Assembly: GCA_020809705.1 (NCBI GenBank)
Contig: CP085827.1
Coordinates: 2,852,001 to 2,916,000, forward strand
Origin: Calonectria ilicicola
Lineage: Eukaryota > Ascomycota > Sordariomycetes > Hypocreales > Nectriaceae
Direction: 5' to 3'
DNA: 64,000 nucleotides
Shown: piece by piece, positions 35,031-48,129 of the stretch
Numbering within the stretch: the first letter of the stretch is position 1
How the letters are laid out: every line of letters begins with the position of its first letter
Made by a program: the position numbers and the translations under genes
Notes under the pieces: generated by a model
Databases searched by the model: none
What the model saw: the letters and a program-made list of their open reading frames with translations, nothing else
What the model was told of the DNA's origin: nothing

Positions 35031-36686
35031 ATTCTTTAACTTCTATATCCCCTTAGATAATTAGTATAATTATTATAAGTATATAGATTATAAATAATTA
35101 TAATAAATATCCTTTAAATATATTATATATAAATATAATATTTAAGTTATTTTAAAGAATCTATATTTTATTAAAGTATTTAAATATTATAAAAGATTAA
35201 TTAATCTTAATAATTAAACTTTTAGCTTTTATTAATAAATAAATATAAAATAAATAGTAAATAGAAGTATTAGATCTAAATATAAAGTAAAGGTTTAAGG
35301 AATTAAGTAAGTAATAATATAAGTATATATTAAATAATTATATTCTAAACTTAAGGTATAAATCTTATAGCCCTAGATCCTTCTTAATAGAAAGATTAAA
35401 GTAAGAAGGCTTAAAAAGAGCAAATATATTATATAAATTTATAAAATATAATAATTACTTATTATTTGCTTTATATAAAGAATATATAATAAAAGGAAAA
35501 AAATTTTAAATCTTATTATAAATTATAATCTAATAATAAATAATTTAAATAAAGATATTATAGAAAATGATAGATTAATTATATTATATATTAAGGAAAG
35601 ATTAGGATAAGCTGCTAATCTATAACTATACTATTCTCTAAAATAATGCAATTAATATATAAGTTGATAATTAGATATATATAATAGAGTTAGAGAATAA
35701 TCTATAAAAAGGCTACTTAAATTTATAAAAGATTAAATAGGCTATAATTAGATTCTTTTACTATTTATAAATCTAATAAAGAAATTATATTATAAGCTTT
35801 AATAATCCTTTTTAATAGGATTTCCTAGACTTTATTTATAAAAAGTATATTAATTTAAAATCTTAAAAAATATAATTAAAAGATAATCTCCTAGATTTAC
35901 AATAAGGTAGTAAGTAGTTGCCAATGGATTATTTTAATATATAAAGTATTATTCATATATCCCTAGGTATTTAAAATTTAGAAGATAAGCTTAATTTAAT
36001 CTACTAGTATTATTATAAATTAAATAAGAATTTAAAGAAGAAAATAAAATAATTATAGATCTTACTATAAAAAATTAAGAAAGTAGTTTATAAAGTAAAA
36101 TAATTATAACTTTATATATATAATAATATTAAATAATTAAGAAATAATTAAAATAAAAGATTATATTTAAAAGTAATCTAAGAAAATATAAAAAAGTTCT
36201 AATCTTTAAATTAATATTATAAGTATTTAAAAGATAAATATATATAAAACTAAAAATCTAAAAGAAGGTTCTAGAATAAAGGATCTTAAAACTCCTTTAC
36301 CTTAAATATTTACTAATAATAAATATTTAAAAAGAGCTTAATAAGAAGCTACTTTATTATATAATACTTTAATAATAATAAATAGAATTATTTTAATCTT
36401 AAATATAATTAATTCTAGTAAAATATAAGATAATCTTTAATTAAATTAATATAATTAAAAGTATAAATATAAATTATTAATATTAAAATTAAAGAATTAG
36501 ATTTTTTAAGAAATAAGAAAATATAAAGATTAAGCCTAATACTTTAATATTAAAACCAAAGATAATCTTTATAAGGAATACTATTAAAAGTAAAATAATT
36601 ATTTTTTAAATACTTAATAAAAAAATAATTAAAGTAGATATAAATATAGATATATAAGTTAATCTTATTAGTATAAGGCTGGTAGC

Positions 36687-36821
36687 TGTTATGACCTGGC
36701 CTGCGGGCACAGGGCTTACAGGGCTCTTAGGTGCTGTTAGGTGCTGCGATAATTGCCGCAATAGCAGTTATTGACCAATCTTTTGCCCTATGGTACAGCG
36801 GTCAACAGCACAGCCGTTACA
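36687..36821 (+). repeat. Left LTR of the TRIM-like element
   Basis: 135 bp, TG...CA ends, no difference from the right copy seen by eye. It contains AGCAGTTAT (36763-36771), which pairs with ATAACTGCT at 36824-36832 just inside the internal region. Confidence 0.92.
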
Positions 36822-36860
36822 CGATAACTGCTACAGGCAGGTGGGCTTAGGTTCGATTCC
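36791..36860 (+). other. tRNA-like A-box/B-box pair at the LTR-internal junction
   Basis: TGGTACAGCGG (36791-36801) fits the pol III A-box pattern and GGTTCGATTCC (36850-36860) fits the B-box pattern exactly, with about 48 bp between them. The T-arm stem would contain a mismatch and no acceptor stem closes, so this is not a functional tRNA gene. It could be a tRNA-derived piece or an internal pol III promoter. Only the left LTR has the B-box downstream. Confidence 0.45.
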
Positions 36861-37041
36861 CGGTTTTGAGGGTTTTTACCGCGGAAGCCCGTTCCGGCCT
36901 GCTTACAAAGGGACCCACTTTTCTCGCAAGCTAGGGCAGCTTGGGGCCTCTTTGGGGGTTGATAACAGACCAACGGAAAAAAGGTTAATCCGGCCCGTGG
37001 ACCTTACAGCTCGGGACTAGCTGTTTGGGAGGGGAGCATCG

Positions 37042-37176
37042 TGTTATGACCTGGCCTGCGGGCACAGGGCTTACAGGGCTCTTAGGTGCTGTTAGGTGCT
37101 GCGATAATTGCCGCAATAGCAGTTATTGACCAATCTTTTGCCCTATGGTACAGCGGTCAACAGCACAGCCGTTACA
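37042..37176 (+). repeat. Right LTR of the TRIM-like element
   Basis: Second copy of the 135-bp repeat, preceded by a polypurine tract at about 37027-37037 and followed by the GTAGC target duplication. Confidence 0.92.
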
Positions 37177-40100
37177 GTAGCTAGGCTAGGGCTTAAAAAG
37201 GTAGCTAACTGGAAGGTATTAAGTCTTATAAGCTATAATAGGACTAAGAAGCTCTTAGGGCGAGTTTATTAACTAATCTTCTTTCTAATTAACTTTAAAG
37301 GATTTTTATAGAAAATTCAGCAAGTACTTATTAAAGTTATTAGATCTAATAGAGCTAGTAATATTTTATTATTTACTAGATTAATAGGTAAGAAAAGTAT
37401 TATTATAAATATAAAGATTTACTTATAGAATTATAAACCAATCTTTATTATAAATATAAAATCTTTTATAAAAGAGCTAATAAAGAATAATAAATAAGCT
37501 TAAATAATATATATTTATAGTATACTTATATTAAATAAATAGCTAATAATTATCCTTAATAAAAAAATTTAGGAAAAGAAGTTATATTATTTATAAAATT
37601 AAAAAATAATATATAAGTATTTAGTAAAAAAGTTATAAAAAAATTATCTATATTAAAAAAAATAGAATATATTATTAATCTTTAAGAAGAAAAAAAGCTA
37701 CTATATAAACTAATCTATTTTATTAATAGGAAATAATAAGAAATATTATAGAATTATATTATAAAAAATATAGTAAGTAGTTAGATAGAATTTTTAATTA
37801 ATAAAATAAAAGCACTAGTTCTTTTTATACTTAAGAAAGATAATATCTTAAGATTATATATTAATTATAAAGAATTAAATATAATAATAATTAAGAATTA
37901 TTATTTTTTATTATTAATTAATAATTTATTAAATTATTTTATAAAAATAAAGTAGATTATTAAAATAAACTTTTAAAATATATATTATTATATTAATATT
38001 AAACCTATTAACTATTAGAAGACTACTTTCTATATATAATATAGCTATTTTTAATATATAATAATACTATTTAGGCTTATTAATATACTTATTATTTTCT
38101 AAGTATATATTTACTAAATACTTATTAGATTACTAAATATATACTATATTATATACCTAGATAATATTATTATTTACTTTCAAGACCAAGACTAATATAT
38201 ATAAGATATTAAAAAGGTCTTATAAAGGCTATAAGTAGCCTAGCTATATACTAAGCTATCTAAGTATACCTTTTACTAGTAGGAGGTTGAGTTTCTAGGC
38301 TATATTATCATATAAAAGGGGATTAAAATAGATCTAGTATAAGTTTAAGTAATTATTAAGTAGCCTATACTAATTAATTTTAAAGAAGTATAAGTCTTCT
38401 TAGGCTTTTATAACTTTTATAAGAAGTTTATTTTAAAATATTTAAAAATTATAAAGCCTATTATAGCCTTATTTAAAGATAATAAAAAAGATTATAAAAT
38501 AGAAGAATTTATATAGCTTTTAAAGATATAAAAAGTATTAGAAAAACTTTAATATACTTTTTATTTAATAATTATTCTTTAATATTAGAATCTTAAATTA
38601 CTTATATATATAAAGATAGATATATTAATTAAAGCTATCTTAGGTATATTATCCTAATTATAGGTAGATTAATAATAATTAATTACTTATTAATTATAAA
38701 AGCTTATAAATATAAAGTAATATTAGATTATAAATTAATAAGAACTTCTAATTATTATAAAAAGTTTAAAATATTAAAGTTATTATTTACTAAGATTATT
38801 TAATAAGTTTATATTATTAATAGATTATATTACTTTAATAAAAGTAATATCTACCTTTATATAGGATCTTTAAAGAAAGCTTACCTATTAAATATATAAA
38901 CTTATATTATTTAATTTTAATATTAAATATAAGCTAAAGAAAATAAATCTTACTAATAAACTTTTTAAAAGATTTAATTATATATTAAATAAAATAGCCT
39001 ATTATAATATATTATTTATTTTAATAAAGAAATTAATACTAATTAATAAATTATTACTAAATATATAATAAATAATTACTAATCTTAAAAAAAATATAAA
39101 AGTACCTAGATATATATATAAGCCACTTAAGCTAATCTAAAAGAGATTTTCTTATCTCTAGGTTAAAGTTAGGCCTTAGGACCTCCTAACCTAATATAAT
39201 ATATAGTATATATCTCTATAGTTATAATATAAGCTAGAGAAGCAATAGATTATATTAATAAATACTTAAAGAATACTTAGTAAGAAGTAGTTATAAAGAG
39301 CTATAAGAACTTGCTTAAAGCTAGGATTATTAGCCTAAACTAATATATTCTATACCCTATTATAAAGAAACTTATATAAAATAAAATAATATTTTTATTA
39401 TAATCTTTATATAAGTTAAAAGACTTAGTTAAAGAATTATAAATTAATAATTAATATTATTAATAAAAGATAAAAAAAGCTTATAAAGTAGTTAATAAAT
39501 AAAAGAAATATTATCTTAATAAATAAAATACTTTCTTTTATAAAGGAAGATTAGTAATCCTAGATTAATATATTATAAAAGAAGAAATCCTAAGAAAGCA
39601 CTATAATAACCTAAGATTAGAGCATATAGGGGCATATAAGATACTTAAGCTAATCAATTATAAGTTCTATTAGAAAGGTATAGCTAATAATATTAAAGAT
39701 TATATAATAAGGTATTAAGTATGTTAAGGTAAATGCTTATTAAGGTATAAGTTATATAAATAATTATAACTACTTCCCCTACTAGTATACCTATTTTAAG
39801 AAATTAATATAGACTTTATTATAAGATTATTAAGTAATATTTAAGTGAATAGTAAAGAATATAATATAATCTTAATTATTATATATTATATAACTAAATA
39901 TATAATCTTCTTATTAATAAGAAAAATACTTAATATAATCTAGCTTATATAAATCCTTTATAAAAATATTAAATATAAATTTAAAATATTAAAAGGAATT
40001 ATAAGTAATAAAAATAAATTAATTATTAATAAATTCTAAATTAAATTTATAAAAAAATAAATAATTATTTATTAATTATTTATTATATATTACTTATAAA

Positions 40101-42475
40101 TAGATAATTAAATAGAATAGATTTACTAAATATTAAAAAAATATCTTTAAGTATATATAAAAGATTTATTAAAGTAATAAATAATTTAATTACTTAAAGT
40201 AAAGTTTATATATAATAATAATATATATAATATTATTAAAGTTTCTTTAATATAAATACTTTATAAATACTATTTTAAAGTAATAGCTTATATTTTTAAA
40301 TATATTAAAGTTAAAGTATAAGAAATTAATAAGCATTTAATAACCCTTTACTAAGTATAAAAATAAGCTTAAAAATATTAATAATCTATTATAAAGATAT
40401 AATCTAAGTATTATAATTAATATTATTAAGTTAAGGAATATAAATTAAAGAATATTATTAAATTATTAATTAAATATTTTTATTTTAAAGATAAGAAATT
40501 AATATTATAATTTATTAAAATAATAATTAAAAAAAGAATAAGAAAATAAGTATATAAGATATATCTATTAAAGTAATATCAATATATATATAATATATTC
40601 TTAATCTTATTATTAAAGCTATAACTATAATCTTAATAAGTAAATAATAAAAATATAATTACCTTTTTTAAGTTAAAGAAAAAAAGAAAAAGTAGAAAAT
40701 AAAGAAAATTATAAATTATAAAAAAATAAAGAATAATTATTTTATTAAATTAAATAAATAAGCTAGCTAATAGAATATAATATATAGGAATCTATTAAGC
40801 ACTTATAGAATATTCTATAAATAATATAAAAATATTATAAATAATATAAGTATATATATAAAAAATAAAATAATAATATAAAATAAAAAATATAATAAAA
40901 ATATAACAAATAATTAATAAGATAATTACTAACTAATATATCTATAAGCATAAATATATATATAAACCACTAAGGTAATAGCTAAAGGGCACTTAGTGAA
41001 AACTTAGCGATAGCTTAATAAACAGATACCTAGGAAGAGATATTACAACTACAATCATAAAGATAACTATAAAAGCAACCACCATATCTACTATAATTAC
41101 AGCTAGTAGGTAGTAGAGATATATTATTAGGTGTAAGTTTAGACTTGGCCTTAAAGGTAATAAACTTTATAATCTTAGATTTCTTCTTCTTTTGAATATA
41201 ATATAAAGATATACTAATTACTTTTTATTAAATAGGAGGTTTTTTAGTATATTTGATAATATAAATAGGGCTATAATAATTTATAATAGTAATTAAAGTA
41301 TATAAGATCTTATATTTTTATATAATAATAAATTAAAATAAGGAACCCTTTATAATATTAAGAATATAAATAAATTTAATTTAATTAAAAATATTTAATA
41401 AATATTTAATAATTATAATAATATTATTATTATAAATATAAAAAAAGATAATAAAGGCTAAGTAAAAGTATAAGTTTTTAATATTAATAAAGATAAGATT
41501 ATATTATAATAAATTAATAAAATACTTACTAAATATAAAATAAAGGTATTTATTTAAATTTAAAAATTTAATATTATTAACTTATATTAGATAATAGTCT
41601 TTTATAATAAATATAAAGATAATTATTTATTAAATATTTTATAAATATTAGTTATACTTTTAATATTATTTTTAATATAATATTAAAAATTAATAATAAT
41701 ATATATAACTTAATTAAAATATTAATAATTAATATTTATTAAAAGTTTAAAAATATTATTATTATTTTTATTATATTTAATAATATTATATATATTAAAT
41801 TTAGTTAAGAAATTCTAATATTAGATTATAATATTAATAAGCTCTTAAGGAATCTAATTAAATTAATAGTAATTATATATAGAATACTTAATAAAAGTAG
41901 ATATATTATATTATAAGATTAGCTAGCTTCCTTATAATAAATATAGTAAATATTAATAGATTTTTAATAGTAAATAAAGGAGAGATTATTATATTTTTAT
42001 ATAATATAATAAAAGTAAAGATAATTATTTAATAATTATTTAGTAAATATTTAATTAATAAATTATTTATAATAAATAAGTATTATAAAAAATTAAAAAA
42101 AATAATATTATAAAGATTTAAAAAGTATTTAATAAAAAAAGAAAAGTAAAATAATAATAAAAAATAAAAATATATATATATATAATAAATAAAGTAAGAA
42201 ATATTATTTATATAGAAAAATTATAAATAAATATAAAATAAGAAAAATAATAAATATATTATAATATATATTTTATTAAAAATAAAATCCTTATAATAAC
42301 CACCTATTAAATATATACTATATATATAATAAATAATAAATAATATATATTATATAAATAATAAATAATAAATAATAATAATATATAATAATAACTATAA
42401 ATATATAAAATTATTTAAAATAAGAAAACCATCAATAAACACTTAAAGACCAAGTATTAAAAAAAAAGGGATAAT

Positions 42476-42649
42476 TGTAAGAATAATTAAAATCCTAGCA
42501 TTATTATAGCTAAAAGTAGTATATAACCTACTTAGTCTAGTAGAGAATTTCAGCAAGCAATTGAGGAACACTTGTTAAATTGAAGTCTATATATTATAAT
42601 ACAATCTGTTCTATAACTCTCAAGATCACCCTAGTCAATGACCCTTATA
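42476..42649 (+). repeat. 3' LTR of Gypsy-1 copy B
   Basis: 174 bp, TGTAAGAATAATT to CCCTTATA. The first 80 bp are strongly RIP-mutated, while the last 90 bp keep CA and TG dinucleotides (CAGCAAGCAATTGAGGAACAC, CTCAAGATCACC). This is the reverse of the pattern in the LTR of copy A. Confidence 0.88.
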
Positions 42650-43995
42650 ATTAATTACTTTATAAAAGTAATATATTATCTTTTTTATAATAAAGTAATA
42701 AAAAAAAATAATTTATCTACCTTTTTTTTAATATATAATTATTATATATAGATTACTAACTAAAATTATTTTAAATAAAGAATAATTATTTATATCTAAG
42801 TTTTAGTAAAGCTTAATATTCTTAATAGGATTAAATTATAAATTAAGTATAGCCTTCTACCTTTAAATAAATAAATAAACTAAATACTAAAACTAAAAAA
42901 TTAAGTAATATTTATAATACTATATTAATTATAAATAAATTAATTAGATAGAAAAGTTATTTATTATATAATTAATATATAATATATCTTATAATTATAA
43001 TATTAAAATAATACTAATAAAAGCCAATTTTAGCTTTATATTGAATACTTATTAAGCTTTTTTAAAAAGTATAATTTAAGTAAAAGTAATAATTAAGTTA
43101 AATGATTTAAGAAAATTATATAAAGAAATAAAAATTAAACTTAAGTTTATTTATAATATTATAAAAAAATATTATAATCTTAAAAAGTTAAAAAGATTAA
43201 TTTTTTTAGAGAGAGATATAATCTATTTAGTAATAAAAAATCTTATAATAAAAAAATAAAATAAAAAAATTAACTTTATATAGATCAAGTTATATTTAAT
43301 TAAAAAAAATATTAGAAAATAATTATAAATTTAATCTTTTAAATAATATTAAAATTTACTTTATCTTTTATATCTTACTATTAGAATCTAATAATAATAT
43401 CTAGATAAATATAGGATCTAAATATAAACTATAAATAAAAAATTTAAAAGATTAATAGAAAGTTAAGAAGATATTATAAAGAAAAAAGAAAAATAAAAAA
43501 TTTAAAATTAAATAAAAAGATTATAAAAAAATAATATAAAAACCTATTAAATATCTTATATATTACTTAAGAATACTAAAAGTATTCCTTTAATAAATAA
43601 AAAAAAGATTAATATTAATAATATATAATATTAAAACCACCTATAAAAAAGGACCTTCCTCTATTATAATTTTAGCCTCTATTACCTCCATCACTTTAAT
43701 ATCTCTTTTTTCTAAATTATCCTCTAATTTCTCTAAATATTCTAATTTAGTAAATATTATTATTATTTAAAACTAAGTTTTTAAAATAATCTTTTAAGAA
43801 GCTTCTAAAGAAGTATATAATAAATTTAATTTGCTTTATATTTTTAAATACTATTAATATAATCTTTTTTTCTTTTATAATATAAAGAACTATTATTATT
43901 AGTATATTAAGTTAGTTAGGTAAGAAATAGTAAAAAATATATATAAATTATACTCTTTATATTTATATAATTATAACTTTTATAACTCCAGATAT

Positions 43996-44813
43996 CACTG
44001 CTCGTATCCTGTCACACTGCTCATATCCTGTTAGTTGTTTGATTGAACCATTGTTTGCATTTCCTATTCTAGTATCCATTTGAAAGCAGCCTTTTTTACC
44101 TTTTTCCTTCTACTATACTATATTTATAATTATTTAATTTAATATATTAATCCATATAAAACCTTTATTTTTTATTTCCTTTAAAAATCTCTTTTAGTTT
44201 TTTTTAAAGGAAGATCTTTTATATTTAAATATATTAAAATACTTTAATATTAATTTTATTATTTATTATTATTTTTAAATAAAGATTTTATTTTTATTTA
44301 AAAGATTTTTTTTTAAAAAAAATTTATATTTTTAAAAAATTAATTTAATTCTAATTTAATTCTTTATATTATTTTACTTTTATATTTTTATTATTTCTTT
44401 TTAAAGTTTTTTTAGTTTTTAATCCTTTATATTTAATTTAATATTATTAATTTAGATTTTTTAATAAATATATTAAACTATAGATTCTATTTTTAAAAGG
44501 CTATTACTTTTATAAATAATATATTATTTAAATATCTTAGTTATATATATATGTATTTTTAAGAGGGTTTATTTGGTATATATTTAAGAGAGGGTTATTT
44601 AAGAGAGGTTTGTTTGAGTAAAATTCTTCCTTTTATTGTATGAGGGTTCTATCTATCAAGGTTTTCATCTTGTGTTGCCTTTAGGCTTCAGAGTTGGCAC
44701 AAGGGCGATTGTACCAATCGATGTGAAAGTCTATCATGAGGCGTGCCTTTAGGTCCTGTGACCTTGTCGGCATCTTCCTTTCCTAAAAGGAAGAAAATAA
44801 CTATATGAAAGAC
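43996..44813. mobile_element. 818-bp unidentified insertion with 14-bp direct repeats
   Basis: ATAACTCCAGATAT occurs at 43982-43995 and again at 44814-44827, flanking 818 bp inside Gypsy-2 copy D. The left end contains a near-tandem pair of CACTGCTCRTATCCTGT. The middle (about 44104-44560) is RIP-mutated AT-rich DNA, and both ends are GC-balanced. A long target duplication suggests target-primed (LINE or SINE) integration, but there is no A-tail or reverse transcriptase trace. The right part (44640-44780) is GC-balanced and holds no recognised gene. Confidence 0.55.
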
Positions 44814-45500
44814 ATAACTCCAGATATATTTAAAATAATAAATTAAGCCTTAGTCTATTATATAAAAAAAGCTAATACTTATATAATATATATAAATTAT
44901 AATAGAAGTCTTAAAAAGATTAATATAATTAATAAAATCTTTAATTTTATAATTTTTATAAATAAAAGATACTTTTACTACTTTACCTAATATAATATTA
45001 ATATAATAAAATAATTATAAATTTAAATTTAAATAATATATATAATAAATTACTACAATCTATTATACCAATCTTAAAAATAAGACCAATAAAGAGGAGA
45101 TATTATATTACAACCTATATTATATTTAAAACAATCTAGAATAACAAAATACCACACCCTATAAAAAACCAACTACCCTACAATTACATATAATCAATTA
45201 AAAAAAAACAATAAAAACAACCATCATAACAAATGCAAAAGGTATTACATCTAGCGCACTAAATGCACTATATATATTAAAGTAAGATAATAATATATAA
45301 ATAGATTAGATTCTACTATAAAAAATAGAATTAATTAATTTTTAATATAATTTGATTACTTTAATTATAATTAACTATTATTTAATATAATATTTTTATT
45401 ATTTTATTTACTATAATATACCTAACTATCTTATTAATAATAAACCCTTTATTTTGATTGGTTTATTAAGTTGGGAATTGATCAGGCTGTTATATAAACT

Positions 45501-48129
45501 ATGTTAGATTATATGGTATTAACTTTTAAAGGTAAGTATACTATTAAATTATTATAAATACATTTTAGTATTTTTATATGATTTTCTACCTAAGGATATT
45601 AAATTCTTAATTTTCAATATCCTATCTATTAATACCATAGGTAATCTTCTTTATAAAGTCTTTTAGTAATTTTAAGTTATATATAAAAGTCTTACTCTCT
45701 ATCTTCTAATATTTATATACTTAATTTAATTAAATATATAGATATAAAAATACTATAAATATACTTACTTAAACTAGAATTCTATTATCTTATTATAATT
45801 TTATTTTATTATAGGCTAAAGTATCCTATAAACTAACTTATTATTTATAATATTACTTTCTTTTATTATATTTCTTTTAAAGCTTAAGTAAAAAGTATTA
45901 GTTATACTTTTAGCTTTTTTTATTAAATAGAGTTAAATTTATAAAAAATTAAAGATAAAAAATTATAAAAATTAAATAATATTTAAATATTTAATTTAAA
46001 GATTTAAATATAAATATTATAATAAGATTTAAAAATAAATAAATAAATAAAATTAAATCTAAATACTATATAAAGATTTAAATATAAATAAAGGAAAAAA
46101 TATTATATAGATCTATATAGATTATTTATCTTCACTATATAATTAAATCTTAAAAGTAAGAAGCTTTATATTAAAGTATATTACTTCTAAATATAAAAAG
46201 ATTTAATTATAATTAAGTTCTAGGACTTTTATTAAAAATCAAGAACTAGAATCCTAATCCTAAAAAAAACTAAAATTAATTTTAATTAGAATATTATAAT
46301 ACCTATAAGAGTTAAAAGAAGTAATAAGATATAGAGATTAAGGGCCCAAAAATAAAATCAAGAGTAACTGGTGGGCTCTGCTCAGCCAGAGGGGTAATCA
46401 GAGCTAATAGGGCCAATGGAGGGCTAAGGGGGGCTAATGAATAGCTGAGCCGAAGCTAAGCCAGCGAGCGAAAAGGCCTTAAAAGCGGCGATCTATGGTA
46501 GATCACGTGTCGCTTGAGTTTCGTCTCATAATACCAAATTATATTTCAGAATTTGTACAATCAACAGCGGTAGATAACGTGGCACACCCCTGGTTTCAAA
46601 CCATTGAGCCAGGTCGCGAGGAAACCTACGTACATTATGACGCATCGAATCCCCTCGAACTAGGGTCAGTATTTTAACATATTGAGGAAAATATCCAATA
46701 GTTTGAATCTATGGGGAAAAAATAATTCTCTTTAACAGGTCCTGCGTTGTAGGGATGGATGGAGGATGCAAAAGAAGGACGTTGCTGCGCCCAGTGGTGG
46801 CATGACAAGTGATGGATCGCACCAGTCAGATGCGAGAATTCCTTGCAGGGTCTGCACATGCGCACCGCATATATAGTATGTACTCTTGAGGGACCTTTAT
46901 GTTATTTCAAATGAGTTTTTTTCTCGTCGGCACATGAATCTGTCTCAGTACATTATTACTAAAACATTTCGGATTTGAGTGTGCGGCATTTTGAGGTCTA
47001 GCAACCAAGGCAACTTCCGCATCTCAGCGTGACTTTGTGCATTTCGCACAGGTCCTGCTCAGCAAATCTCTTAGAATAATCATTTTATTCAAGAAGTTCA
47101 AATTTCTTGCGCCCTAGATCAATCCAATGTTGTATGGAGAAATGGGGGGTCATAAATATCCTGAAATATGGACAGAATTTGTTAGGGGAAGATTCATTGC
47201 GAGACCAAAGAAGTGAGCAGGATCTGCATCTCACCTGCAAATGAATGGAACCCGGCTTTTGACCTTCAAAACCTGGTTTCAGAGACAGCGCTTAAATACA
47301 GCACAGCACAACACAAAATGTCCGAGCCCCCAATTTCTCAGCACGTGGGCTCAGATGCACGAGCCTTCCTCACCTTCATCTTCACTCACCCAAGTAAGCG
47401 CCCGAGAGTGGACACAGCCCTGTCACCTCGGTCAAATGCTTCCTTTCAAGCTTGAACCAACTCCAATTTGTGTCCCACTTCAGGGCTGAGTGCCAGAATG
47501 GCATTGGCTTTGGATCCTTAGGCTGAGTGATTGACCCACATTGCTGCTGCACAAACTGCGCCCGGGGGCTGTAAGGGCTGAAAGGATGGCATGTCCCGCC
47601 ACTCTCGGCGCCGTGTTCCGAACTAAATTAACCCTTGTTTGATTAACGCAAGGGCGCAGCCACCTGTGAGACCTTCATCCAGCACTCCAAAAAGATGCAT
47701 GATTGTCCAAAGCGATGTTGCTGTTTGAGCTTGCAAGAGACACATAATATGCTAGGCAGCGGGATCACTGAGGCAAAATCACTGAAAGGGCTTCATCTTG
47801 ACGCGTCTTCTCCCAGAAAATCTGCCCTCTCTCGTCCGTCTTGCTTGTCAAGGGACAATTTCTTCATTTCCACTTTTCCACCCTTGGCATAAGCTGCAGA
47901 TCCTAAATACGGCTGTATTGGCCAATTGAAAGCCTACATGGCTAGCGGAGCCAATCTTGCCTCTTCTCGTCGATGCTAGCCTGTCCTTGCATACATAGCT
48001 TCTCAATGATGGTCCTCCTCCTCTATTTATTCCAGGCACCACTGCTGCCAGCCATCATTTACCAGTGACCTTGTCCTCACCGACGTCTCACCCGTTCGCG
48101 CCACCACGAAACCTCCCAGCGCCTCCATC
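45501..48129. other. RIP-block margin and long intergenic region
   Basis: From 45501 to about 46340 the DNA is AT-rich and unassigned. At 46380-46480 imperfect repeats of GGGCTAA mark the border. From 46490 to 48129 composition is normal, but no frame above about 80 codons looks real. The final 100 bp before 48130 are pyrimidine-rich (TCCTCCTCCTCTATTTATTCC) and probably form the core promoter of the membrane-protein gene. Confidence 0.5.

Larger units (their letters stand above)
36687..37176 (+). mobile_element. TRIM-like miniature LTR retrotransposon, 490 bp, intact
   Basis: Two identical 135-bp direct repeats (36687-36821 and 37042-37176) begin TGTTATGACC and end CCGTTACA. They enclose 220 bp. 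A 5-bp target duplication GTAGC flanks the whole unit (36682-36686 and 37177-37181), and a polypurine run (GGGAGGGGAGC) precedes the second repeat. There is no gag or pol, so this is a terminal-repeat retrotransposon in miniature, mobilised in trans. It sits in the RIP-saturated Gypsy-1 pol region but is itself GC-balanced and unmutated, so it arrived after the RIP. Orientation follows the polypurine tract. Short frames across it are not genes. Confidence 0.92.
34857..42649 (+). mobile_element. Gypsy-1 copy B, complete Ty3/Gypsy retrotransposon, RIP-mutated
   Basis: Both LTRs are 174 bp (34857-35030 and 42476-42649). The ends were originally TGTAAG and CTTACA, and a 5-bp target duplication ATTAA lies at 34852-34856 and 42650-42654. 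The Gypsy-2 sequence rejoins across it, as shown by copy C. A polypurine tract (AAAAAAAAGGGATAA) precedes the 3' LTR. Pol remnants read in order: YLDNIIIYFQDQD at about 38155-38193, then VEFLGY near 38290 and VFLGFYNFYKKFI near 38400, the typical Gypsy RT/RNase H connection. TAA replaces CAA codons. A later TRIM insertion (490 bp plus 5 bp) lies at 36687. Without it the element was 7298 bp. Confidence 0.9.
29985..45500 (+). mobile_element. Gypsy-2 copy D, host of nested insertions
   Basis: Two LTR copies in the same direction, about 29985-30380 and 45105-45500, share the words AAATGCACTATATATA-like, AATAAACCCTTTATTTT and GGTTTATTAAGTT. Between them lies a plus-strand pol relic. YLDNILI is readable at 33458-33480 (YLDD with a G-to-A change), followed by FKNKEEYKEYIYKIL, which is where Gypsy reverse transcriptases have their YLDD and LxxL segments. 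The element is split by Gypsy-1 copy B (34857-42649) and by the element at 43996-44813. All frames are broken by RIP stops. Confidence 0.75.

Noticed and set aside
36791..36870. Candidate tRNA gene
   Set aside because: A and B boxes are present but the acceptor stem does not close and the T-stem has a mismatch, so it is at most tRNA-derived.
36788..37020. Short frames on both strands within the TRIM
   Set aside because: They cross the LTR boundary, have no homology landmarks, and the element is clearly non-coding.
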